DNA of 64,000 bases. Origin: an uncultured Roseibium sp. GTDB taxonomy: Bacteria; Pseudomonadota; Alphaproteobacteria; Rhizobiales; Stappiaceae. Below the pieces are notes generated by a model that did not search any database, had not been told where the DNA came from, and saw only the letters and a program-made list of their open reading frames with translations. The position numbers were made by a program, and so were the translations under genes. Each line of letters opens with the position of its first letter. The first letter of the stretch is position 1. The DNA lies in assembly GCF_947494555.1 (NCBI RefSeq), contig NZ_CANLVF010000001.1:1612001-1676000 (forward strand), written 5' to 3'. Of the stretch, positions 25,201 to 39,448 are shown in pieces.

Positions 25201-26378
25201 TGCTGATGGACAAGAATGCTGTTGCCGGTCCGAAGGGCTTCCGCAGCGGCGTTCTGACTGGCGATGTTCTCAATGACTTCCCACGGTCGCAATGGTGGCA
25301 GTTTGCCACCGACGACGAGAAGTTCATGTCCGAGATCGAAGCCTTGCGCGGTCAGTATGACGACAGCCGCAAGCGCCTTGAGCAGCGGTTCATCGACAAG
25401 GTCGAGAAACTGCAGCGTGGCGACGAGCTGCCTCCTGGCGTCATGAAGATGGTCAAGGTCTTCGTTGCCGTGAAGCGCAAGCTGCAGCCGGGCGACAAGA
25501 TGGCCGGCCGTCACGGTAACAAGGGCGTGGTCTCCAAGATCAACCCGTGCGAAGACATGCCGTTCCTGGAAGACGGGACCCATGTCGACATCGTGTTGAA
25601 CCCGCTTGGCGTGCCGTCCCGCATGAACGTCGGCCAGATCCTGGAAACGCACCTCGGATGGGCCTGCCGCGGCATGGGCAACCGGATCGGCGAAATGTAC
25701 GAAGAGTACAAGCGCTCCGGCCAGCTGGACGAGCTTCGTGGCAAGATCGTCGAGATCTACGGCGACAACATGAAGGGCGACAACGTCCAGCAATACGACG
25801 ACGAAAGTGTCGTGCGCCTGGCGGATCAGCTGAAGAAGGGTGTCTCCATCGCGACGCCGGTCTTCGATGGGGCCCGTGAGCCCGATGTTGTCGAGGCGCT
25901 GAACATTGCAGGCTATGACCCGAGCGGCCAGTCCGTTCTCTATGACGGTCGTACCGGTGAAGAGTTCGATCGGAAGGTGACTGTTGGCTACATCTATATG
26001 TTGAAGCTGCACCACCTCGTCGACGACAAGATCCATGCCCGTTCGATCGGTCCGTACTCGCTTGTCACGCAGCAGCCGCTGGGTGGTAAGGCGCAGTTCG
26101 GTGGCCAGCGCTTCGGGGAAATGGAGGTCTGGGCGCTTGAGGCCTACGGTGCAGCTTACACGCTGCAGGAAATGCTTACTGTCAAGTCGGACGACGTTGC
26201 CGGCCGTACGAAGGTCTACGAGGCCATTGTTCGCGGCGACGACACGTTCGAGGCAGGCATACCGGAAAGCTTCAACGTGCTTGTGAAGGAAATGCGGTCA
26301 CTGGGTCTCAACGTTGAACTGCAACGTACTGACGTACCCGCGATTGCCGAAGAAGAAACTGCAGACGCTGCAGAATAA
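22242..26378 (+). CDS. rpoB: RNA polymerase beta subunit
   Basis: 1378 aa, standard alphaproteobacterial length. The rifampicin-binding region '[19 protein letters not shown]' with '[14 protein letters not shown]' (about 514-550) has the wild-type residues, so no rifampicin-resistance change is seen. '[13 protein letters not shown]', the active-site lysines in '[15 protein letters not shown]'-like '[20 protein letters not shown]' and the C-terminal '[19 protein letters not shown]' are all intact. SD AAAAGGAG precedes the ATG. It is co-transcribed with rpoC 91 nt downstream. Confidence 0.99.
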   Translation: MTQTFNGRKKVRKYFGSIRDVAAMPNLIEVQKASYDQFLQVDEIPGGGRKIEGLEAVFQSVFPISDFAGTSLLEFVSYEFEAPKYDVDECRQRDMTFAAPLKVTLRLIVFDVDEDTGAKSVKDIKEQDVYMGDMPFMTDNGTFIVNGTERVIVSQMHRSPGVFFDHDKGKTHSSGKLLFAARVIPYRGSWLDIEFDAKDIVHARIDRRRKIPVTSLLMALGLDGEEILNTFYNRIDYTRQADGSWRMPFDGARLKGTKASYDLIDADSGDVVVEGGRKITARTIRQLSEKGITALKVTDEDLHGQYLAEDIVDMQSGEIFAEAGGEITGKLLEELIERGYDELTMLDIDHVNTGPYIRNTLSVDKNESREDALFDIYRVMRPGEPPTIDTAEAMFQSLFFDDERYDLSAVGRVKMNMRLDLQCEDTVRTLRKEDILEVIRVLLELRDGKGDIDDIDNLGNRRVRSVGELMENQYRVGLLRMERAIKERMSSVEIDTVMPQDLINAKPAAAAVREFFGSSQLSQFMDQTNPLSEVTHKRRLSALGPGGLTRERAGFEVRDVHPTHYGRICPIETPEGPNIGLINSLATFARVNKYGFIESPYRKVTDGVVTNEVVYLSAMEEAKHYVAQSNAEYDADGRFTTELITCRHAGENMMVPSDKVDLMDVSPKQLVSVAAALIPFLENDDANRALMGSNMQRQAVPLVRAEAPFVGTGMEPIVARDSGAAIGARRAGVVDQVDATRIVIRATEDLDPGKSGVDIYRLQKFQRSNQNTCINQRPLVRVGDRVHKSDIIADGPSTDLGDLALGRNVLVAFMPWNGYNFEDSILLSERIVSDDVFTSIHLEEFEVMARDTKLGPEEITRDIPNVSEEALKNLDEAGIVYIGAELNPGDILVGKITPKGESPMTPEEKLLRAIFGEKASDVRDTSLRLPPGVSGTVVEVRVFNRHGVEKDERAMAIEREEIERLAKDRDDEQAILDRNVYGRLAEMLMDKNAVAGPKGFRSGVLTGDVLNDFPRSQWWQFATDDEKFMSEIEALRGQYDDSRKRLEQRFIDKVEKLQRGDELPPGVMKMVKVFVAVKRKLQPGDKMAGRHGNKGVVSKINPCEDMPFLEDGTHVDIVLNPLGVPSRMNVGQILETHLGWACRGMGNRIGEMYEEYKRSGQLDELRGKIVEIYGDNMKGDNVQQYDDESVVRLADQLKKGVSIATPVFDGAREPDVVEALNIAGYDPSGQSVLYDGRTGEEFDRKVTVGYIYMLKLHHLVDDKIHARSIGPYSLVTQQPLGGKAQFGGQRFGEMEVWALEAYGAAYTLQEMLTVKSDDVAGRTKVYEAIVRGDDTFEAGIPESFNVLVKEMRSLGLNVELQRTDVPAIAEEETADAAE

Positions 26379-26469
26379 CCCCGGCAACGGACCCAAATGA
26401 CTTGGCGTGCCGGTTACGGGGAAGGGTGATAAGACCCGTTCCCCGGCCGAGCATCGAAGGAGACGGACC

Positions 26470-29400
26470 ATGAATCATGAGGTCATGAACCTGTTTAACC
26501 AGCAGGCTCCCACACAGACCTTCGACAATATCCGGATTTCGCTTGCGAGCCCGGAAAAGATCCTGTCCTGGTCTTTCGGCGAAATCAAAAAGCCGGAGAC
26601 CATCAACTACCGTACGTTCAAGCCCGAGCGTGACGGTTTGTTCTGCGCGCGTATTTTTGGTCCGATCAAGGACTACGAATGTCTTTGCGGCAAATACAAG
26701 CGCATGAAGTACAAGGGCGTCATCTGCGAAAAATGTGGCGTTGAAGTCACCCTTTCGCGCGTTCGCCGTGAGCGTATGGGTCACATCGAGCTCGCCGCTC
26801 CGGTTGCCCATATCTGGTTCCTGAAGTCGCTCCCGAGCCGGATCGGCCTCCTGCTCGACATGACGCTGAAGGACCTGGAACGCGTTCTTTATTTCGAGAA
26901 CTACGTTGTTCTGGAGCCGGGCCTGACCCCGCTCAAGCAGCACCAGCTTCTCTCTGAAGAAGACTTCGTTGCCGCTCAGGACGAATATGGCGAAGACGCA
27001 TTTACCGCGATGATCGGCGCGGAAGCGATCCGCGAGATCCTGATGAGCATGGATCTTGAGCGCGAAAGCGAAAAGCTGCGCCAGGAGATTGCCGAAGCGA
27101 CGACAGAGCTGAAGCCGAAGAAGCTGGCCAAGCGTCTGAAAGTCATCGAAGCATTCATGGAATCTGGCAACCGTCCGGAATGGATGATCATGACGGTTGT
27201 TCCGGTCATCCCGCCGGACCTGCGTCCGCTGGTTCCGCTTGATGGCGGTCGGTTCGCGACGTCGGATCTGAACGACCTTTATCGTCGCGTGATCAACCGG
27301 AACAACCGTCTGCGCCGTCTGATGGAACTGCGCGCACCGGACATCATCATCCGGAACGAAAAGCGCATGCTGCAGGAGTCCGTCGACGCGCTGTTCGACA
27401 ACGGTCGCCGCGGCCGCGTCATCACGGGTGCCAACAAGCGTCCGCTGAAATCGCTTTCCGACATGCTGAAAGGCAAGCAGGGCCGTTTCCGTCAGAACCT
27501 TCTTGGTAAGCGCGTTGACTATTCAGGCCGTTCGGTGATCACCGTTGGACCGGAACTGAAACTGCATCAGTGCGGACTACCGAAGAAGATGGCGCTTGAA
27601 CTGTTCAAGCCCTTCATCTATTCGCGCCTCGACGCCAAGGGCTTCTCTTCGACTGTCAAACAGGCGAAGAAGCTGGTGGAAAAGGAGCGCCCGGAGGTCT
27701 GGGATATCCTTGATGAGGTGATCCGCGAGCACCCGGTTCTTCTGAACCGCGCCCCAACACTTCACCGTCTCGGTATCCAGGCGTTCGAACCGACGCTGAT
27801 TGAAGGCAAGGCCATCCAGCTGCACCCGCTCGTCTGTTCGGCGTTCAACGCCGACTTCGACGGTGACCAAATGGCTGTTCACGTGCCGCTGTCGCTGGAA
27901 GCTCAGCTTGAAGCGCGGACACTGATGATGTCCACGAACAACATTCTGCACCCGGCAAACGGTGGCCCGATCATCGTTCCCTCGCAGGATATCGTTCTCG
28001 GGCTCTACTACCTGTCGATCATTGCGGAAGGTGAGCCCGGCGAAGGCATGGCCTTTGGCGACATCGGTGAGATCCATCACGCGCTGGCCAACAACGTCAT
28101 CACGCTGCACACCAAGATCAAGGGCCGTTACAAGTCCATTGATGCGGACGGCAATCCGACGTCCGAAATCATCGAGACGACCCCGGGCCGCATGCTGATC
28201 GCTGAGCTTCTGCCGAAGCACCATGAAGTTCCTTACGAGGTCTGCAACAGGCTGATGACCAAGAAGGACATCTCCAAGATGATCGACACGGTCTACCGTG
28301 CCTGCGGTCAGAAGGAGACGGTTATCTTCTGTGACCGGATCATGGAACTTGGCTTCAAGAACGCTTGTAACGCCGGCATCTCCTTCGGCATGGACGACAT
28401 GGTCATTCCGGATACCAAGCAGAACCTGGTCGCCGAAACCGCATCGCTCGCGACCGAATACGAGCAGCAGTACAATGACGGTCTGATCACCCAGGGCGAG
28501 AAGTACAACAAGGTTGTCGACGCCTGGGCGAAGTGCACCGACAAGATTGCTGACGAGATGATGGCCCGCATCAAGGCGGTCCAGGTCGATGAGGAAACCG
28601 GGCGTCAGAAGCCGATGAACTCGGTCTACATGATGTCGCACTCCGGTGCCCGTGGTTCGCCCCAGCAGATGAAGCAGCTTGCCGGCATGCGCGGCCTGAT
28701 GGCCAAGCCAGACGGTTCCATCATCGAGAACCCGATCATTTCGAACTTCAAGGAAGGCCTGTCCGTTCTGGAGTACTTCAACTCCACGCACGGTGCCCGT
28801 AAGGGTCTGGCCGACACGGCCTTGAAGACTGCGAACTCCGGTTACCTGACACGCCGCCTGGTGGATGTTGCCCAGGACTCGATCATTCTGGAGAATGATT
28901 GTGGTTCTGAACGCGGTATTACCGTCGCTCCGATCGTCGATGCCGGTAACGTCATTGCTTCGCTCGGTATGCGCGTTCTTGGTCGCACGACCGCAGAAGA
29001 CGTCGTCAACAACCAGACCGGCGAAATGCTTGTTCCCAAAGGCAAGCTTATCGACGAGAAGGACGTGGAGGCGATCGAGGCTGCAAAGGTGCAGCAGATC
29101 AAGATCCGTTCGGTTCTGACATGTGAAACCGAGACCGGTGTCTGCGCGACATGTTATGGCCGTGACCTTGCACGCGGTACCCCGGTGAACCTTGGTGAGG
29201 CTGTCGGTGTCATTGCCGCACAGTCCATCGGTGAGCCCGGTACGCAGCTGACCATGCGGACGTTCCACATCGGTGGTACGGCGCAGGTTGTCGACAGCTC
29301 GTTCATCGAATCGAATGTCGATGGCACGATCAAGATCCGGAACCGGTCCGTCCAGCGCGATTCAGATGGCAATCTCATCGCGATGGTGCGCAACATGTCC

Positions 29401-30669
29401 ATCGTTGTCATCGACAGCGACGGTAATGAGCGCGCCGTCCATCGTGTTGCTTACGGCTCGAAGCTGCATGTCGACGAAGGCGACTCCGTCAAGCGTGGTC
29501 AAAGGATTGCTGAATGGGATCCTTACACACGGCCGATGCTTGCTGAAGTTGACGGTGTCGTGGACTTCGAGGACCTGGTTGATGGTGCGTCCGTTCAGGA
29601 AACCGCCGACGAGGCAACCGGCATCACGAAGCGTATCGTCATCGACTGGCGGTCCTCGCAGCGTGGCGCTGATCTCAAGCCGGCGATCGTCATCAAGGAC
29701 GACAAGGGTACGATCTCGAAAAACTCGCGCGGATCCGATGCCCGCTTGATACTTTCGGTTGACGCGATCCTGTCCGTTCAGCCTGGCTCCACGGTCAAGG
29801 CTGGTGACGTTCTGGCACGTATTCCGCTGGAAAGCGCCAAGACCAAGGACATCACCGGTGGTCTGCCGCGTGTTGCGGAACTGTTCGAAGCCCGCCGTCC
29901 GAAGGATCATGCAATCATCGCGGAAATCGATGGTACGATCCGTTTCGGCCGCGACTACAAGAACAAGCGCCGCATCATCATCGATCCGGCAGAGGATGGC
30001 GCGGAGCCCGTCGAATACCTCATCCCGAAAGGCAAGCACTTCCACCTTCAGGAAGGCGATGCAATTGAAAAGGGTGAGTACATTCTCGACGGCAACCCGG
30101 CGCCGCATGACATTCTGGCCGTCAAGGGCGTGGAGGCACTGGCTGCCTATCTCGTCAACGAGATCCAGGAAGTTTACCGTCTGCAGGGTGTGACCATCAA
30201 CGACAAGCACATTGAAGTGATTGTCCGTCAGATGCTGCAGAAAGTCGAAATCACCGATCCGGGCGATACCGAGTTCTTTTCGGGCGAACAGATCGACAAG
30301 ATCGACTTCGAGGAAGCGAACGAAAAAGCGATCGACAATGCACGGGATCCCGCAAAAGGCGTTCCTGTTCTCCTTGGTATCACCAAGGCGTCGCTGCAGA
30401 CGCGGTCCTTCTTCTCGGCAGCTTCCTTCCAGGAAACGACCCGTGTCCTTACCGATGCAGCGGTCAACGGCAAGACCGATCCGCTTGTCGGCCTGAAGGA
30501 AAACGTCATTGTCGGCCGTTTGATCCCCGCTGGTACCGGCGGTGTCATGAAACGTATCCGCAAGATTGCCTCGCATCGCGACGACCTGATCCAGGAAGCG
30601 CAGCGGCAGCAGTCTTCGGAAAGCGCAGCCGAAGGGCTGCTGGAAGACATGACCGGCGCGGCCGAATAA
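26470..30669 (+). CDS. rpoC: RNA polymerase beta' subunit
   Basis: 1399 aa from ATG 26470 (AAGGAGACGG upstream; the longer frame to 26407 lacks an SD and is not conserved). The N-terminal zinc ribbon has 'YECLCGKYK' and '[11 protein letters not shown]', and the catalytic loop '[12 protein letters not shown]' (about 458-469) binds the active-site magnesium. The bridge helix region has '[21 protein letters not shown]', the second zinc site '[13 protein letters not shown]' and the trigger loop area '[13 protein letters not shown]'. All motifs are intact. A terminator follows 21 nt after the stop. Confidence 0.99.
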   Translation: MNHEVMNLFNQQAPTQTFDNIRISLASPEKILSWSFGEIKKPETINYRTFKPERDGLFCARIFGPIKDYECLCGKYKRMKYKGVICEKCGVEVTLSRVRRERMGHIELAAPVAHIWFLKSLPSRIGLLLDMTLKDLERVLYFENYVVLEPGLTPLKQHQLLSEEDFVAAQDEYGEDAFTAMIGAEAIREILMSMDLERESEKLRQEIAEATTELKPKKLAKRLKVIEAFMESGNRPEWMIMTVVPVIPPDLRPLVPLDGGRFATSDLNDLYRRVINRNNRLRRLMELRAPDIIIRNEKRMLQESVDALFDNGRRGRVITGANKRPLKSLSDMLKGKQGRFRQNLLGKRVDYSGRSVITVGPELKLHQCGLPKKMALELFKPFIYSRLDAKGFSSTVKQAKKLVEKERPEVWDILDEVIREHPVLLNRAPTLHRLGIQAFEPTLIEGKAIQLHPLVCSAFNADFDGDQMAVHVPLSLEAQLEARTLMMSTNNILHPANGGPIIVPSQDIVLGLYYLSIIAEGEPGEGMAFGDIGEIHHALANNVITLHTKIKGRYKSIDADGNPTSEIIETTPGRMLIAELLPKHHEVPYEVCNRLMTKKDISKMIDTVYRACGQKETVIFCDRIMELGFKNACNAGISFGMDDMVIPDTKQNLVAETASLATEYEQQYNDGLITQGEKYNKVVDAWAKCTDKIADEMMARIKAVQVDEETGRQKPMNSVYMMSHSGARGSPQQMKQLAGMRGLMAKPDGSIIENPIISNFKEGLSVLEYFNSTHGARKGLADTALKTANSGYLTRRLVDVAQDSIILENDCGSERGITVAPIVDAGNVIASLGMRVLGRTTAEDVVNNQTGEMLVPKGKLIDEKDVEAIEAAKVQQIKIRSVLTCETETGVCATCYGRDLARGTPVNLGEAVGVIAAQSIGEPGTQLTMRTFHIGGTAQVVDSSFIESNVDGTIKIRNRSVQRDSDGNLIAMVRNMSIVVIDSDGNERAVHRVAYGSKLHVDEGDSVKRGQRIAEWDPYTRPMLAEVDGVVDFEDLVDGASVQETADEATGITKRIVIDWRSSQRGADLKPAIVIKDDKGTISKNSRGSDARLILSVDAILSVQPGSTVKAGDVLARIPLESAKTKDITGGLPRVAELFEARRPKDHAIIAEIDGTIRFGRDYKNKRRIIIDPAEDGAEPVEYLIPKGKHFHLQEGDAIEKGEYILDGNPAPHDILAVKGVEALAAYLVNEIQEVYRLQGVTINDKHIEVIVRQMLQKVEITDPGDTEFFSGEQIDKIDFEEANEKAIDNARDPAKGVPVLLGITKASLQTRSFFSAASFQETTRVLTDAAVNGKTDPLVGLKENVIVGRLIPAGTGGVMKRIRKIASHRDDLIQEAQRQQSSESAAEGLLEDMTGAAE

Positions 30670-30690
30670 CCGGCCTCATCAAAACGATCG

Positions 30691-30714
30691 AAAGGCCGCC
30701 TCCGGGCGGCCTTT
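30691..30714 (+). terminator. Rho-independent terminator after rpoC
   Basis: AAAGGCCGCC (30691-30700), loop TCCG, GGCGGCCTTT (30705-30714): a perfect 10-bp stem ending in TTT, then CTGTAT. It closes the rplJL-rpoBC unit. Confidence 0.8.
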
Positions 30715-30743
30715 CTGTATGTGCTCCATTTGAGGGTTGAACA

Positions 30744-31037
30744 ATGAACGACAACGACGCTGAACTAGATCCTGTTGTCTATATCGTCATCGGCCGCGTC
30801 TGGGAGAACGAAGACGCGCTTCCTGAAGACGCCATCAAGATCCATGCGCTGCTGACCGCACCAGACGAAGACGACGCGGTGCGCAGAACACTGGAAGCTC
30901 TGCAGGGACAAGGTTTTGCGGAGGCGGAACTCGATCAGATCGGCGTCATGGATGGTGAACCTGACGATCCGCTCCATGAAGGAGCATATCAGGATGCGCT
31001 TGCCGGAAACGTTGCGATTGTGACATTCACCGACTGA
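30744..31037 (+). CDS. Small acidic protein of unknown function between rpoC and rpsL
   Basis: A 97-aa protein, strongly acidic, with no signal peptide or membrane segment. I do not recognise a family. It has a beta strand-like 'VVYIVIGRVWENEDALPEDAIKIHALLTAPDEDDAVRRTLEAL' arrangement (in two blocks) and ends 'NVAIVTFTD', giving an alpha/beta look of about one small domain. SD GAGGG lies 9 nt upstream. It comes 30 nt after the rpoC terminator, so it could use read-through or its own promoter. Its place inside the str block suggests a conserved lineage-specific gene rather than an insertion. Confidence 0.7.
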   Translation: MNDNDAELDPVVYIVIGRVWENEDALPEDAIKIHALLTAPDEDDAVRRTLEALQGQGFAEAELDQIGVMDGEPDDPLHEGAYQDALAGNVAIVTFTD

Positions 31038-31408
31038 CACCTTTGGAGGGGGTATCGCTCATCCTCGGCTCCCTCAGGTTGTCCCTCCGATCTTGCATGA
31101 CTGGGTGCCCTGAATTGCAGAGCGCCTGCCAGGCTCTGAGAGCCGCACCGGCTCTCAAGGAATACCGCGTAAAATCAACGAGTCGGTGAGATCGGCGTGT
31201 GCCGCAAGGTACGATAAGTTCGTCAAGATCCCGGCGAGTTTGGACACTGATTCCTGCGATTGAATCTCCGGCGGAAACAGGCGCGAAACAAAATTACACA
31301 AACGGCGCATCATACGTGCACTAAATTATGCCAGCTAACTGATTTCATGTCGAAAATTCGCATCCATACGATGTCGTGCGGGTACTTGCGGTTTTTTCTA
31401 CAAAGCAC

Positions 31409-31437
31409 TTGACGCAAAGGGTGCATATGAGTAGGTT
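31409..31437 (+). promoter_or_regulatory. Promoter and long leader of the str operon
   Basis: -35 TTGACG (31409-31414), a 17-bp spacer and -10 TAGGTT (31432-31437). The transcript would have a leader of about 265 nt before rpsL. The whole gap 31038-31707 holds no gene I can support. The open frame extending rpsL upstream to 31552 is not S12-like. Confidence 0.6.
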
Positions 31438-31707
31438 CCGCGCATCCCAAGGGCAGGCGGTAAGAGTGAACCGTCCAGCGCTGATCAAAGGCGCAGGACC
31501 CAATCCTCTTAAACGCTGCCGGGTATATATAGGCGAATACGCGTCGATTGCATGACCGTGGGGCAACTCGTGGTCCTCTGGTTTTTCGCAGCGCCGGCCG
31601 CTCCTAGGAGCGTGCGGGCGCGATTTTGCATGTTTATTGGCTTGCAAGATCCGTGGAGAACTGCAGTTGCATACGAATTTTTGGATGGACAAGGTAAAGG
31701 GCAAAGA

Positions 31708-32079
31708 ATGCCGACCATCAACCAGTTGATCCGCAAGCCGCGGAAAGATCCGCCGAAGCGGAACAAAGTGCCGGCCATGGAGGCCTGCCCTCAGAAGCGT
31801 GGTGTTTGCACCCGCGTATACACGACGACGCCGAAGAAGCCGAACTCGGCTCTGCGTAAGGTGGCCAAGATCCGCCTGACCAACGGCTTCGAAGTCATCG
31901 GCTACATCCCGGGTGAAGGTCACAACCTTCAGGAACACTCGGTGGTGATGATCCGTGGCGGCCGCGTGAAGGATTTGCCGGGTGTTCGCTACCACATCAT
32001 CCGTGGTGTGCTCGATACCCAGGGCGTCAAGGATCGTAAGCAGCGCCGTTCGAAATACGGCGCCAAGCGGCCGAAGTAA
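31708..32079 (+). CDS. rpsL: 30S ribosomal protein S12
   Basis: 123 aa from ATG 31708, where the conserved '[15 protein letters not shown]' begins; the upstream in-frame extension is not conserved sequence. The decoding-centre loops '[17 protein letters not shown]' and '[14 protein letters not shown]' keep the wild-type lysines, so a streptomycin-sensitive form is expected. The Asp after K-x in 'VKDLPG' is the residue methylthiolated by RimO in other bacteria. First gene of the str operon. Confidence 0.98.
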   Translation: MPTINQLIRKPRKDPPKRNKVPAMEACPQKRGVCTRVYTTTPKKPNSALRKVAKIRLTNGFEVIGYIPGEGHNLQEHSVVMIRGGRVKDLPGVRYHIIRGVLDTQGVKDRKQRRSKYGAKRPK

Positions 32080-32091
32080 GGAGCACATTAG

Positions 32092-32562
<471 letters not shown>

Positions 32563-32586
32563 AAGTTACTTCGAAGGGCTGACGCT

Positions 32587-34662
<2,076 letters not shown>

Positions 34663-34709
34663 TCCCAGCCTCTTAACGTCAAAAAGAAATAGAGAAACGG
34701 AGTAATCCG

Positions 34710-35900
34710 ATGGCGAAGGAAAAATTTGAGCGCAACAAGCCGCACGTTAACATTGGCACGATTGGCCATGTTGACCACGGCAAGACGACGCTGACCGCTG
34801 CAATCACGATGACGCTGGCTGAGGCTGGCGGCGCAGAAGCGAAAGCCTACGACGAGATCGACGGCGCGCCTGAAGAAAAGGCCCGCGGCATCACCATCTC
34901 CACGGCGCACGTTGAGTATGAGACGGAGAACCGTCACTACGCTCACGTTGACTGCCCTGGTCACGCTGACTACGTGAAGAACATGATCACGGGTGCAGCG
35001 CAGATGGACGGCGCGATCCTGGTTGTGTCTTCAGCAGACGGCCCGATGCCGCAGACCCGCGAGCACATCCTGCTTGCGCGCCAGGTTGGCGTTCCGGCTC
35101 TTGTTGTTTTCATGAACAAGGTTGACCAGGTCGACGACGAAGAGCTTCTTGAGCTCGTCGAAATGGAAATCCGCGAGCTTCTGTCTTCCTACGAGTTCCC
35201 GGGCGACGACATTCCGATCGTCAAGGGTTCGGCTCTTGCAGCTGTTGAGAACCGCGATGCGGAAATCGGCCGTGATGCGATCCGTGAGCTGATGGCTCAG
35301 GTTGACGACTACATCCCGACGCCAGAGCGTCCGAAGGATCAGCCGTTCCTGATGCCGATCGAGGACGTGTTCTCGATCTCCGGCCGCGGTACTGTTGTGA
35401 CCGGCCGTGTTGAGCGCGGTATTGTCAAGGTGGGTGAAGAAGTCGAGATCGTCGGCATCAAGGACACCACGAAGACGACGGTTACCGGCGTTGAAATGTT
35501 CCGCAAGCTGCTGGACAGCGGCGAAGCGGGCGACAACATCGGTGCTCTGATCCGCGGTGTTGGCCGTGAGGAAGTTGAGCGTGGCCAGGTTCTTTGCAAG
35601 CCGGGTTCTGTGACCCCGCACACGAAGTTCAAGGCAGAAGCCTACATCCTGACGAAGGAAGAAGGTGGCCGTCATACGCCGTTCTTCACCAACTACCGTC
35701 CGCAGTTCTACTTCCGTACGACAGACGTTACGGGCGTTGTTTCTCTGCCGGAAGGCACGGAAATGGTGATGCCGGGCGACAACGTGTCGGTTGACGTTGA
35801 GCTGATCGTGCCGATCGCCATGGAAGAAGGCCTGCGCTTCGCGATCCGCGAAGGCGGCCGTACCGTCGGCGCCGGCGTCGTCGCGTCCATCATCGAATAA
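34710..35900 (+). CDS. tuf: Elongation factor Tu, copy 2
   Basis: A 396-aa protein identical to the product of 17135-18325, with all GTPase motifs intact. This copy sits in the str operon (tufA position) behind fusA, with a usual SD (ACGGAGTAATCCG). The nucleotide identity between the two copies appears complete over the coding region while the flanks are unrelated, indicating ongoing gene conversion rather than a recent duplication. Confidence 0.98.
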   Translation: MAKEKFERNKPHVNIGTIGHVDHGKTTLTAAITMTLAEAGGAEAKAYDEIDGAPEEKARGITISTAHVEYETENRHYAHVDCPGHADYVKNMITGAAQMDGAILVVSSADGPMPQTREHILLARQVGVPALVVFMNKVDQVDDEELLELVEMEIRELLSSYEFPGDDIPIVKGSALAAVENRDAEIGRDAIRELMAQVDDYIPTPERPKDQPFLMPIEDVFSISGRGTVVTGRVERGIVKVGEEVEIVGIKDTTKTTVTGVEMFRKLLDSGEAGDNIGALIRGVGREEVERGQVLCKPGSVTPHTKFKAEAYILTKEEGGRHTPFFTNYRPQFYFRTTDVTGVVSLPEGTEMVMPGDNVSVDVELIVPIAMEEGLRFAIREGGRTVGAGVVASIIE

Positions 35901-35908
35901 TCGACAGC

Positions 35909-35949
35909 CGGGCCTGCCGGTGGAACTCAAGGTAACGCGGGCAGGCCCG
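35909..35949 (+). other. Stem-loop between tuf copy 2 and rpsJ
   Basis: CGGGCCTGCC (35909-35918) pairs perfectly with GGCAGGCCCG (35940-35949) around a 21-nt loop. No T-run follows (CAGTCTTATT), so it may be a partial terminator for str or a leader structure of the S10 operon. In E. coli an S10 leader binds L4; this position would suit but the structure is not obviously the same. Confidence 0.5.
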
Positions 35950-35972
35950 CAGTCTTATTGGGAACAATAACA

Positions 35973-36281
35973 ATGAACGGTCAGAATATCCGGATCCGCC
36001 TCAAGGCGTTTGACCACCGTATTCTCGACGCCTCCACCAAGGAGATCGTCAATACGGCCAAGCGGACCGGTGCTCAGGTACGGGGTCCCGTGCCGCTGCC
36101 GACGCGGATTGAGAAGTACACTGTGCTTCGCGGACCGCATATTGATAAGAAAAGCCGCGATCAGTTCGAGATGCGTACGCACAAGCGTCTTCTCGACATC
36201 GTTGATCCGACGCCCCAGACGGTGGACGCGCTCATGAAGCTCGACCTGGCCGCTGGTGTCGACGTCGAGATCAAGCTCTAA
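35973..36281 (+). CDS. rpsJ: 30S ribosomal protein S10
   Basis: 102 aa from ATG 35973, matching family length ('[19 protein letters not shown]'); the TTG five codons earlier is rejected. '[27 protein letters not shown]' (in part) is the long hairpin inserted in the 30S head, and '[21 protein letters not shown]' the C-terminal helix. S10 is also NusE, a partner of NusG in antitermination. First gene of the S10 operon, 22 nt before rplC. Confidence 0.97.
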   Translation: MNGQNIRIRLKAFDHRILDASTKEIVNTAKRTGAQVRGPVPLPTRIEKYTVLRGPHIDKKSRDQFEMRTHKRLLDIVDPTPQTVDALMKLDLAAGVDVEIKL

Positions 36282-36303
36282 GGCGGGGTCAAGGGGACAC
36301 ATC

Positions 36304-37014
36304 ATGCGTTCTGGAGTGATCGCTCAGAAAGTGGGCATGACCCGCATCTACAACGATGCAGGCGAGCATGTTCCAGTCACTGTTTTGCGGCTGGAAAATT
36401 GCCAGGTGGTTGCCCACCGGACTGACGAAAAAAATGGTTACACTGCGCTGCAGCTCGGCGCGGGTACCCGCAAAGTTAAGAATACGCCGAAGGCGCTGCG
36501 CGGTCACTTTGCTGTTGCAAAGGTTGAGCCGAAGCGGACTGTCGCCGAGTTCCGTGTAACTGCGGACAACATGATCGACGTTGGCGCGGAAATGACCGCC
36601 GATCACTACGTCGAAGGACAGTTCGTTGACGTGACCGGTAACTCTATCGGTAAGGGTTTTGCCGGTGCGATGAAGCGTCACAACTTCGGTGGTGGCCGCG
36701 CATCTCACGGTAACTCGATCTCGCACCGTTCACATGGTTCCACGGGTCAGTGTCAGGATCCGGGCCGCGTGTTCAAGGGCAAGAAAATGGCCGGTCATAT
36801 GGGCGACGCCCGCGTGACCACGCAGAACCTGAAGGTTGTGCGCACTGATGTTGAGCGTGGCCTGATCATGGTCGAGGGCTCTGTTCCGGGCGCCAAGGGC
36901 GGCTGGATCCTGGTTCGCGACGCGATCAAAAAGGCGCTGCCGGAAAACGTTCCGGTTCCGGGTGCATTCAAGGCATCCGAAGCGGCTGAGGCTGCCGGGA
37001 AGGAGAGTGAGTGA
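36304..37014 (+). CDS. rplC: 50S ribosomal protein L3
   Basis: 236 aa from ATG 36304 (SD AAGGGGACA). '[20 protein letters not shown]' is the barrel start. '[47 protein letters not shown]' (in blocks) is the long loop reaching the peptidyl-transferase centre, including the glutamine methylated by PrmB in other bacteria. A short Ala/Glu-rich tail (about 215-236) is typical of alphaproteobacteria. Overlaps rplD (TGATG). Confidence 0.97.
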   Translation: MRSGVIAQKVGMTRIYNDAGEHVPVTVLRLENCQVVAHRTDEKNGYTALQLGAGTRKVKNTPKALRGHFAVAKVEPKRTVAEFRVTADNMIDVGAEMTADHYVEGQFVDVTGNSIGKGFAGAMKRHNFGGGRASHGNSISHRSHGSTGQCQDPGRVFKGKKMAGHMGDARVTTQNLKVVRTDVERGLIMVEGSVPGAKGGWILVRDAIKKALPENVPVPGAFKASEAAEAAGKESE

Positions 37015-37634
37015 TGGAACTCCAGGTCAAGACCCTCGAAGGTGGGGCGGCCGGTTCGATCACGGTGTCTGACGAGATCTTTGGTCTCGAGCCGCGCACC
37101 GATTTGATCCACCGAGTGGTGCGCTGGCAGTTGGCCAAGCGCCAGGCGGGTACCCACAATACGCTGCAACGCGCGGATATTTCAGGTTCGACGAAGAAAT
37201 TCGTCCGCCAGAAGGGTTCTGGCGGCGCACGTCACGGCAACAAGAAAGCCCCGCAGTTCCGCGGTGGTGGCAAGGCGTTCGGTCCGAGCGTTCGTGATCA
37301 TAGCCATGATCTGCCGAAAAAGGTTCGTGTCCTCGGCCTGAAGCACGCTCTGTCTGCCAAGGCTAAGTCCGACAGCATAGTTGTTGTTGAAGACGCCAAG
37401 GCAGCGGAAGCGAAGACCAAGGCTCTCAAGGCACAACTCGGCAAACTTGGGTTGACCAGCGCCCTGGTAATCGACGGCGCAGACGTCGACAACAACTTCG
37501 CGCTGGCCTCGCGCAACATCCCGCATGTGGATGTGCTGCCGATCCAGGGCATCAATGTTTACGACATCCTGCGCGCCAACACTCTTGTGTTGACCAAAGC
37601 TGCGGTGTCCGCACTTGAGGAGCGCTTCAAATGA
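37014..37634 (+). CDS. rplD: 50S ribosomal protein L4
   Basis: 206 aa from the ATG of a TGATG overlap with rplC. '[33 protein letters not shown]'-type loop (seen as '[19 protein letters not shown]') lines the exit tunnel, and the C-terminal Rossmann-like half has '[20 protein letters not shown]'. No macrolide-resistance change in the tunnel loop is obvious. In enterobacteria L4 represses the S10 operon. Overlaps rplW (ATGA). Confidence 0.97.
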   Translation: MELQVKTLEGGAAGSITVSDEIFGLEPRTDLIHRVVRWQLAKRQAGTHNTLQRADISGSTKKFVRQKGSGGARHGNKKAPQFRGGGKAFGPSVRDHSHDLPKKVRVLGLKHALSAKAKSDSIVVVEDAKAAEAKTKALKAQLGKLGLTSALVIDGADVDNNFALASRNIPHVDVLPIQGINVYDILRANTLVLTKAAVSALEERFK

Positions 37635-37924
37635 GCAAACTTCCTCACTACGACAAAATCGTCGGCCCGGTGATCACCGAAAAGTCGACGATGGCTTCTG
37701 AAGAGAACAAGGTTGTCTTCAAGGTTGCCAACGATGCAACGAAGCCGGAAATCAAGGCCGCGGTCGAAGCACTGTTCGGCGTCAAGGTCACGGCAGTGAA
37801 CACCCTGGTCCGCAAGGGCAAGGTGAAACGCTTCCGTGGACGTCTTGGCCGCCAATCCGACTTCAAGAAGGCCGTCGTTACGCTGCAGGAAGGTCACGCA
37901 ATCGACGTGACCACCGGGCTCTGA
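37631..37924 (+). CDS. rplW: 50S ribosomal protein L23
   Basis: 97 aa: '[19 protein letters not shown]' and '[20 protein letters not shown]' are the conserved core. L23 sits at the tunnel exit and is the docking point for trigger factor and SRP. The ATGA overlap with rplD couples their translation. rplB starts 16 nt later. Confidence 0.97.
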   Translation: MSKLPHYDKIVGPVITEKSTMASEENKVVFKVANDATKPEIKAAVEALFGVKVTAVNTLVRKGKVKRFRGRLGRQSDFKKAVVTLQEGHAIDVTTGL

Positions 37925-37940
37925 GACGGGGACTTAGAAA

Positions 37941-38774
37941 ATGGCACTTAAGACATTCAATCCGACGTCCCCAGGTCGCCGTCAACTCGTTCAGGTTGAT
38001 CGCTCCGGCCTTTACAAGGGCAAGCCGGTCAAGACACTGACCGAAGGCCTGTCCAAGAAGGGTGGCCGCAACAACACAGGCCGTCTGACGTCTCCGAACC
38101 GCGGTGGCGGTCACAAGCGGTCGTACCGTCTTGTCGACTTCAAGCGTCGCAAGTGGGACGTTCCGGCTACTGTCGAGCGTCTTGAATACGATCCGAACCG
38201 GACCGCATTCATCGCCTTGATCCGCTACGAAGACGGTGAACTCAGCTACATCCTGGCGCCGCAGCGCCTGGCTGTTGGCGACACTGTCGTCGCTGGTAAC
38301 AACGTTGACGTGAAGCCGGGGAATGCGGCGCCGCTGGCAAGCATCCCGGTCGGAACGATTGTGCACAATATCGAGCTGAAGCCGGGCAAAGGCGCCCAGA
38401 TCGCTCGCTCTGCCGGTGCATTTGTTCAGATCGTCGGCCGCGACCAGGGCTACACGACGCTTCGCCTGATGTCAGGCGAGCAGCGCCGTGTGCTTGGAAC
38501 CTGCATGGCTTCCATTGGTGCTGTCTCCAATCCGGACCACGCCAACATCAATCTCGGCAAAGCAGGCCGTTCCCGCTGGCTTGGCATTCGTCCGCATACA
38601 CGCGGTGTTGCCATGAACCCGATCGACCACCCGCATGGTGGTGGTGAAGGCCGGACCTCCGGCGGTCGTCATCCGGTTACTCCTTGGGGTAAACCGACCA
38701 AAGGTAAGCGCACGCGGCGCAACAAGCAGACCGATAAGTATATCGTCCGCAGCCGCCACGCGCGTAAGAAGTAA
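37941..38774 (+). CDS. rplB: 50S ribosomal protein L2
   Basis: 277 aa. '[20 protein letters not shown]' opens the protein; the OB and SH3-like domains follow. Near the end '[21 protein letters not shown]' contains the histidine close to the peptidyl-transferase centre, and the basic tail '[22 protein letters not shown]' is partly visible. Primary 23S rRNA binder needed for subunit joining. rpsS follows after 12 nt. Confidence 0.98.
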   Translation: MALKTFNPTSPGRRQLVQVDRSGLYKGKPVKTLTEGLSKKGGRNNTGRLTSPNRGGGHKRSYRLVDFKRRKWDVPATVERLEYDPNRTAFIALIRYEDGELSYILAPQRLAVGDTVVAGNNVDVKPGNAAPLASIPVGTIVHNIELKPGKGAQIARSAGAFVQIVGRDQGYTTLRLMSGEQRRVLGTCMASIGAVSNPDHANINLGKAGRSRWLGIRPHTRGVAMNPIDHPHGGGEGRTSGGRHPVTPWGKPTKGKRTRRNKQTDKYIVRSRHARKK

Positions 38775-38786
38775 AGGACAAGGATC

Positions 38787-39065
38787 GTGGCACGTTCGAT
38801 CTGGAAAGGTCCGTTTGTCGACGGGTATCTGCTGAAGAAGGCGGACAAGGTCCGTGAGTCCGGCCGGAACGAGGTCATCAAGACCTGGAGCCGCCGCTCA
38901 ACGATCCTGCCGCAGTTCGTCGGTTTGACCTTCGGCGTCTATAACGGTCAAAAGCACGTTCCGGTGCTGGTGTCTGAAGAAATGATCGGTCACAAGTTCG
39001 GTGAGTTTTCGCCGAGCCGGACCTATTACGGACACGGCGCCGACAAGAAGGCGAAGAGGAAGTAA
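38787..39065 (+). CDS. rpsS: 30S ribosomal protein S19
   Basis: 92 aa starting at GTG 38787 behind AAAGGACAAGGATC. '[18 protein letters not shown]' and '[21 protein letters not shown]' are the family landmarks; the C-terminal '[15 protein letters not shown]' reaches the decoding site. Forms a complex with S13 in the head. rplV follows after 2 nt. Confidence 0.97.
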   Translation: MARSIWKGPFVDGYLLKKADKVRESGRNEVIKTWSRRSTILPQFVGLTFGVYNGQKHVPVLVSEEMIGHKFGEFSPSRTYYGHGADKKAKRK

Positions 39066-39067
39066 CG

Positions 39068-39448
39068 ATGGGCAAGCCGAAGCGTGAGCGGACGCTCGCT
39101 GACAATGAGGCGCGGGCAATGACCCGTATGATACGCGTTTCCCCGCGTAAGCTGAACCTCGTTGCGGCTTCAATCCGCGGCAAAAAAGTCGGTTCCGCTA
39201 TCGCGGACCTGACATTCTCCCGCAAGCGTATTGCACAGGATGTCAAGAAAACGCTGATGTCCGCCGTTGCAAATGCGGAAAACAATCATGACCTGGACAT
39301 CGACAACCTGGTGGTTGCCGAAGCCCATGTTGGCAAAGCTTTTGTCATCAAGCGGTTCCAGGCCCGTGCACGCGGCCGGGTCGGACGGATCGAGAAGCCT
39401 TTCTCGAACCTGACCATCGTCGTGCGCGAACTTGAGGAGACTGCCTGA
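39068..39448 (+). CDS. rplV: 50S ribosomal protein L22
   Basis: 126 aa. '[24 protein letters not shown]' is the globular domain start; the long tunnel hairpin includes '[20 protein letters not shown]'. No deletion in the hairpin of the kind seen in macrolide resistance is apparent. Its TGA overlaps the rpsC start (TGATG). Confidence 0.97.
   Translation: MGKPKRERTLADNEARAMTRMIRVSPRKLNLVAASIRGKKVGSAIADLTFSRKRIAQDVKKTLMSAVANAENNHDLDIDNLVVAEAHVGKAFVIKRFQARARGRVGRIEKPFSNLTIVVRELEETA

Noticed and set aside
24576..26036. Long open frame (about 486 codons) antisense to rpoB
   Set aside because: It mirrors the codon bias of rpoB on the opposite strand and has no SD or recognisable domain. Similar antisense frames occur opposite rpoC (27577-29268) and fusA (33157-34608).
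31552..31707. N-terminal extension of rpsL by 52 codons
   Set aside because: S12 starts universally at MPTINQL. The upstream residues look like translated leader and no SD supports the earlier ATG.
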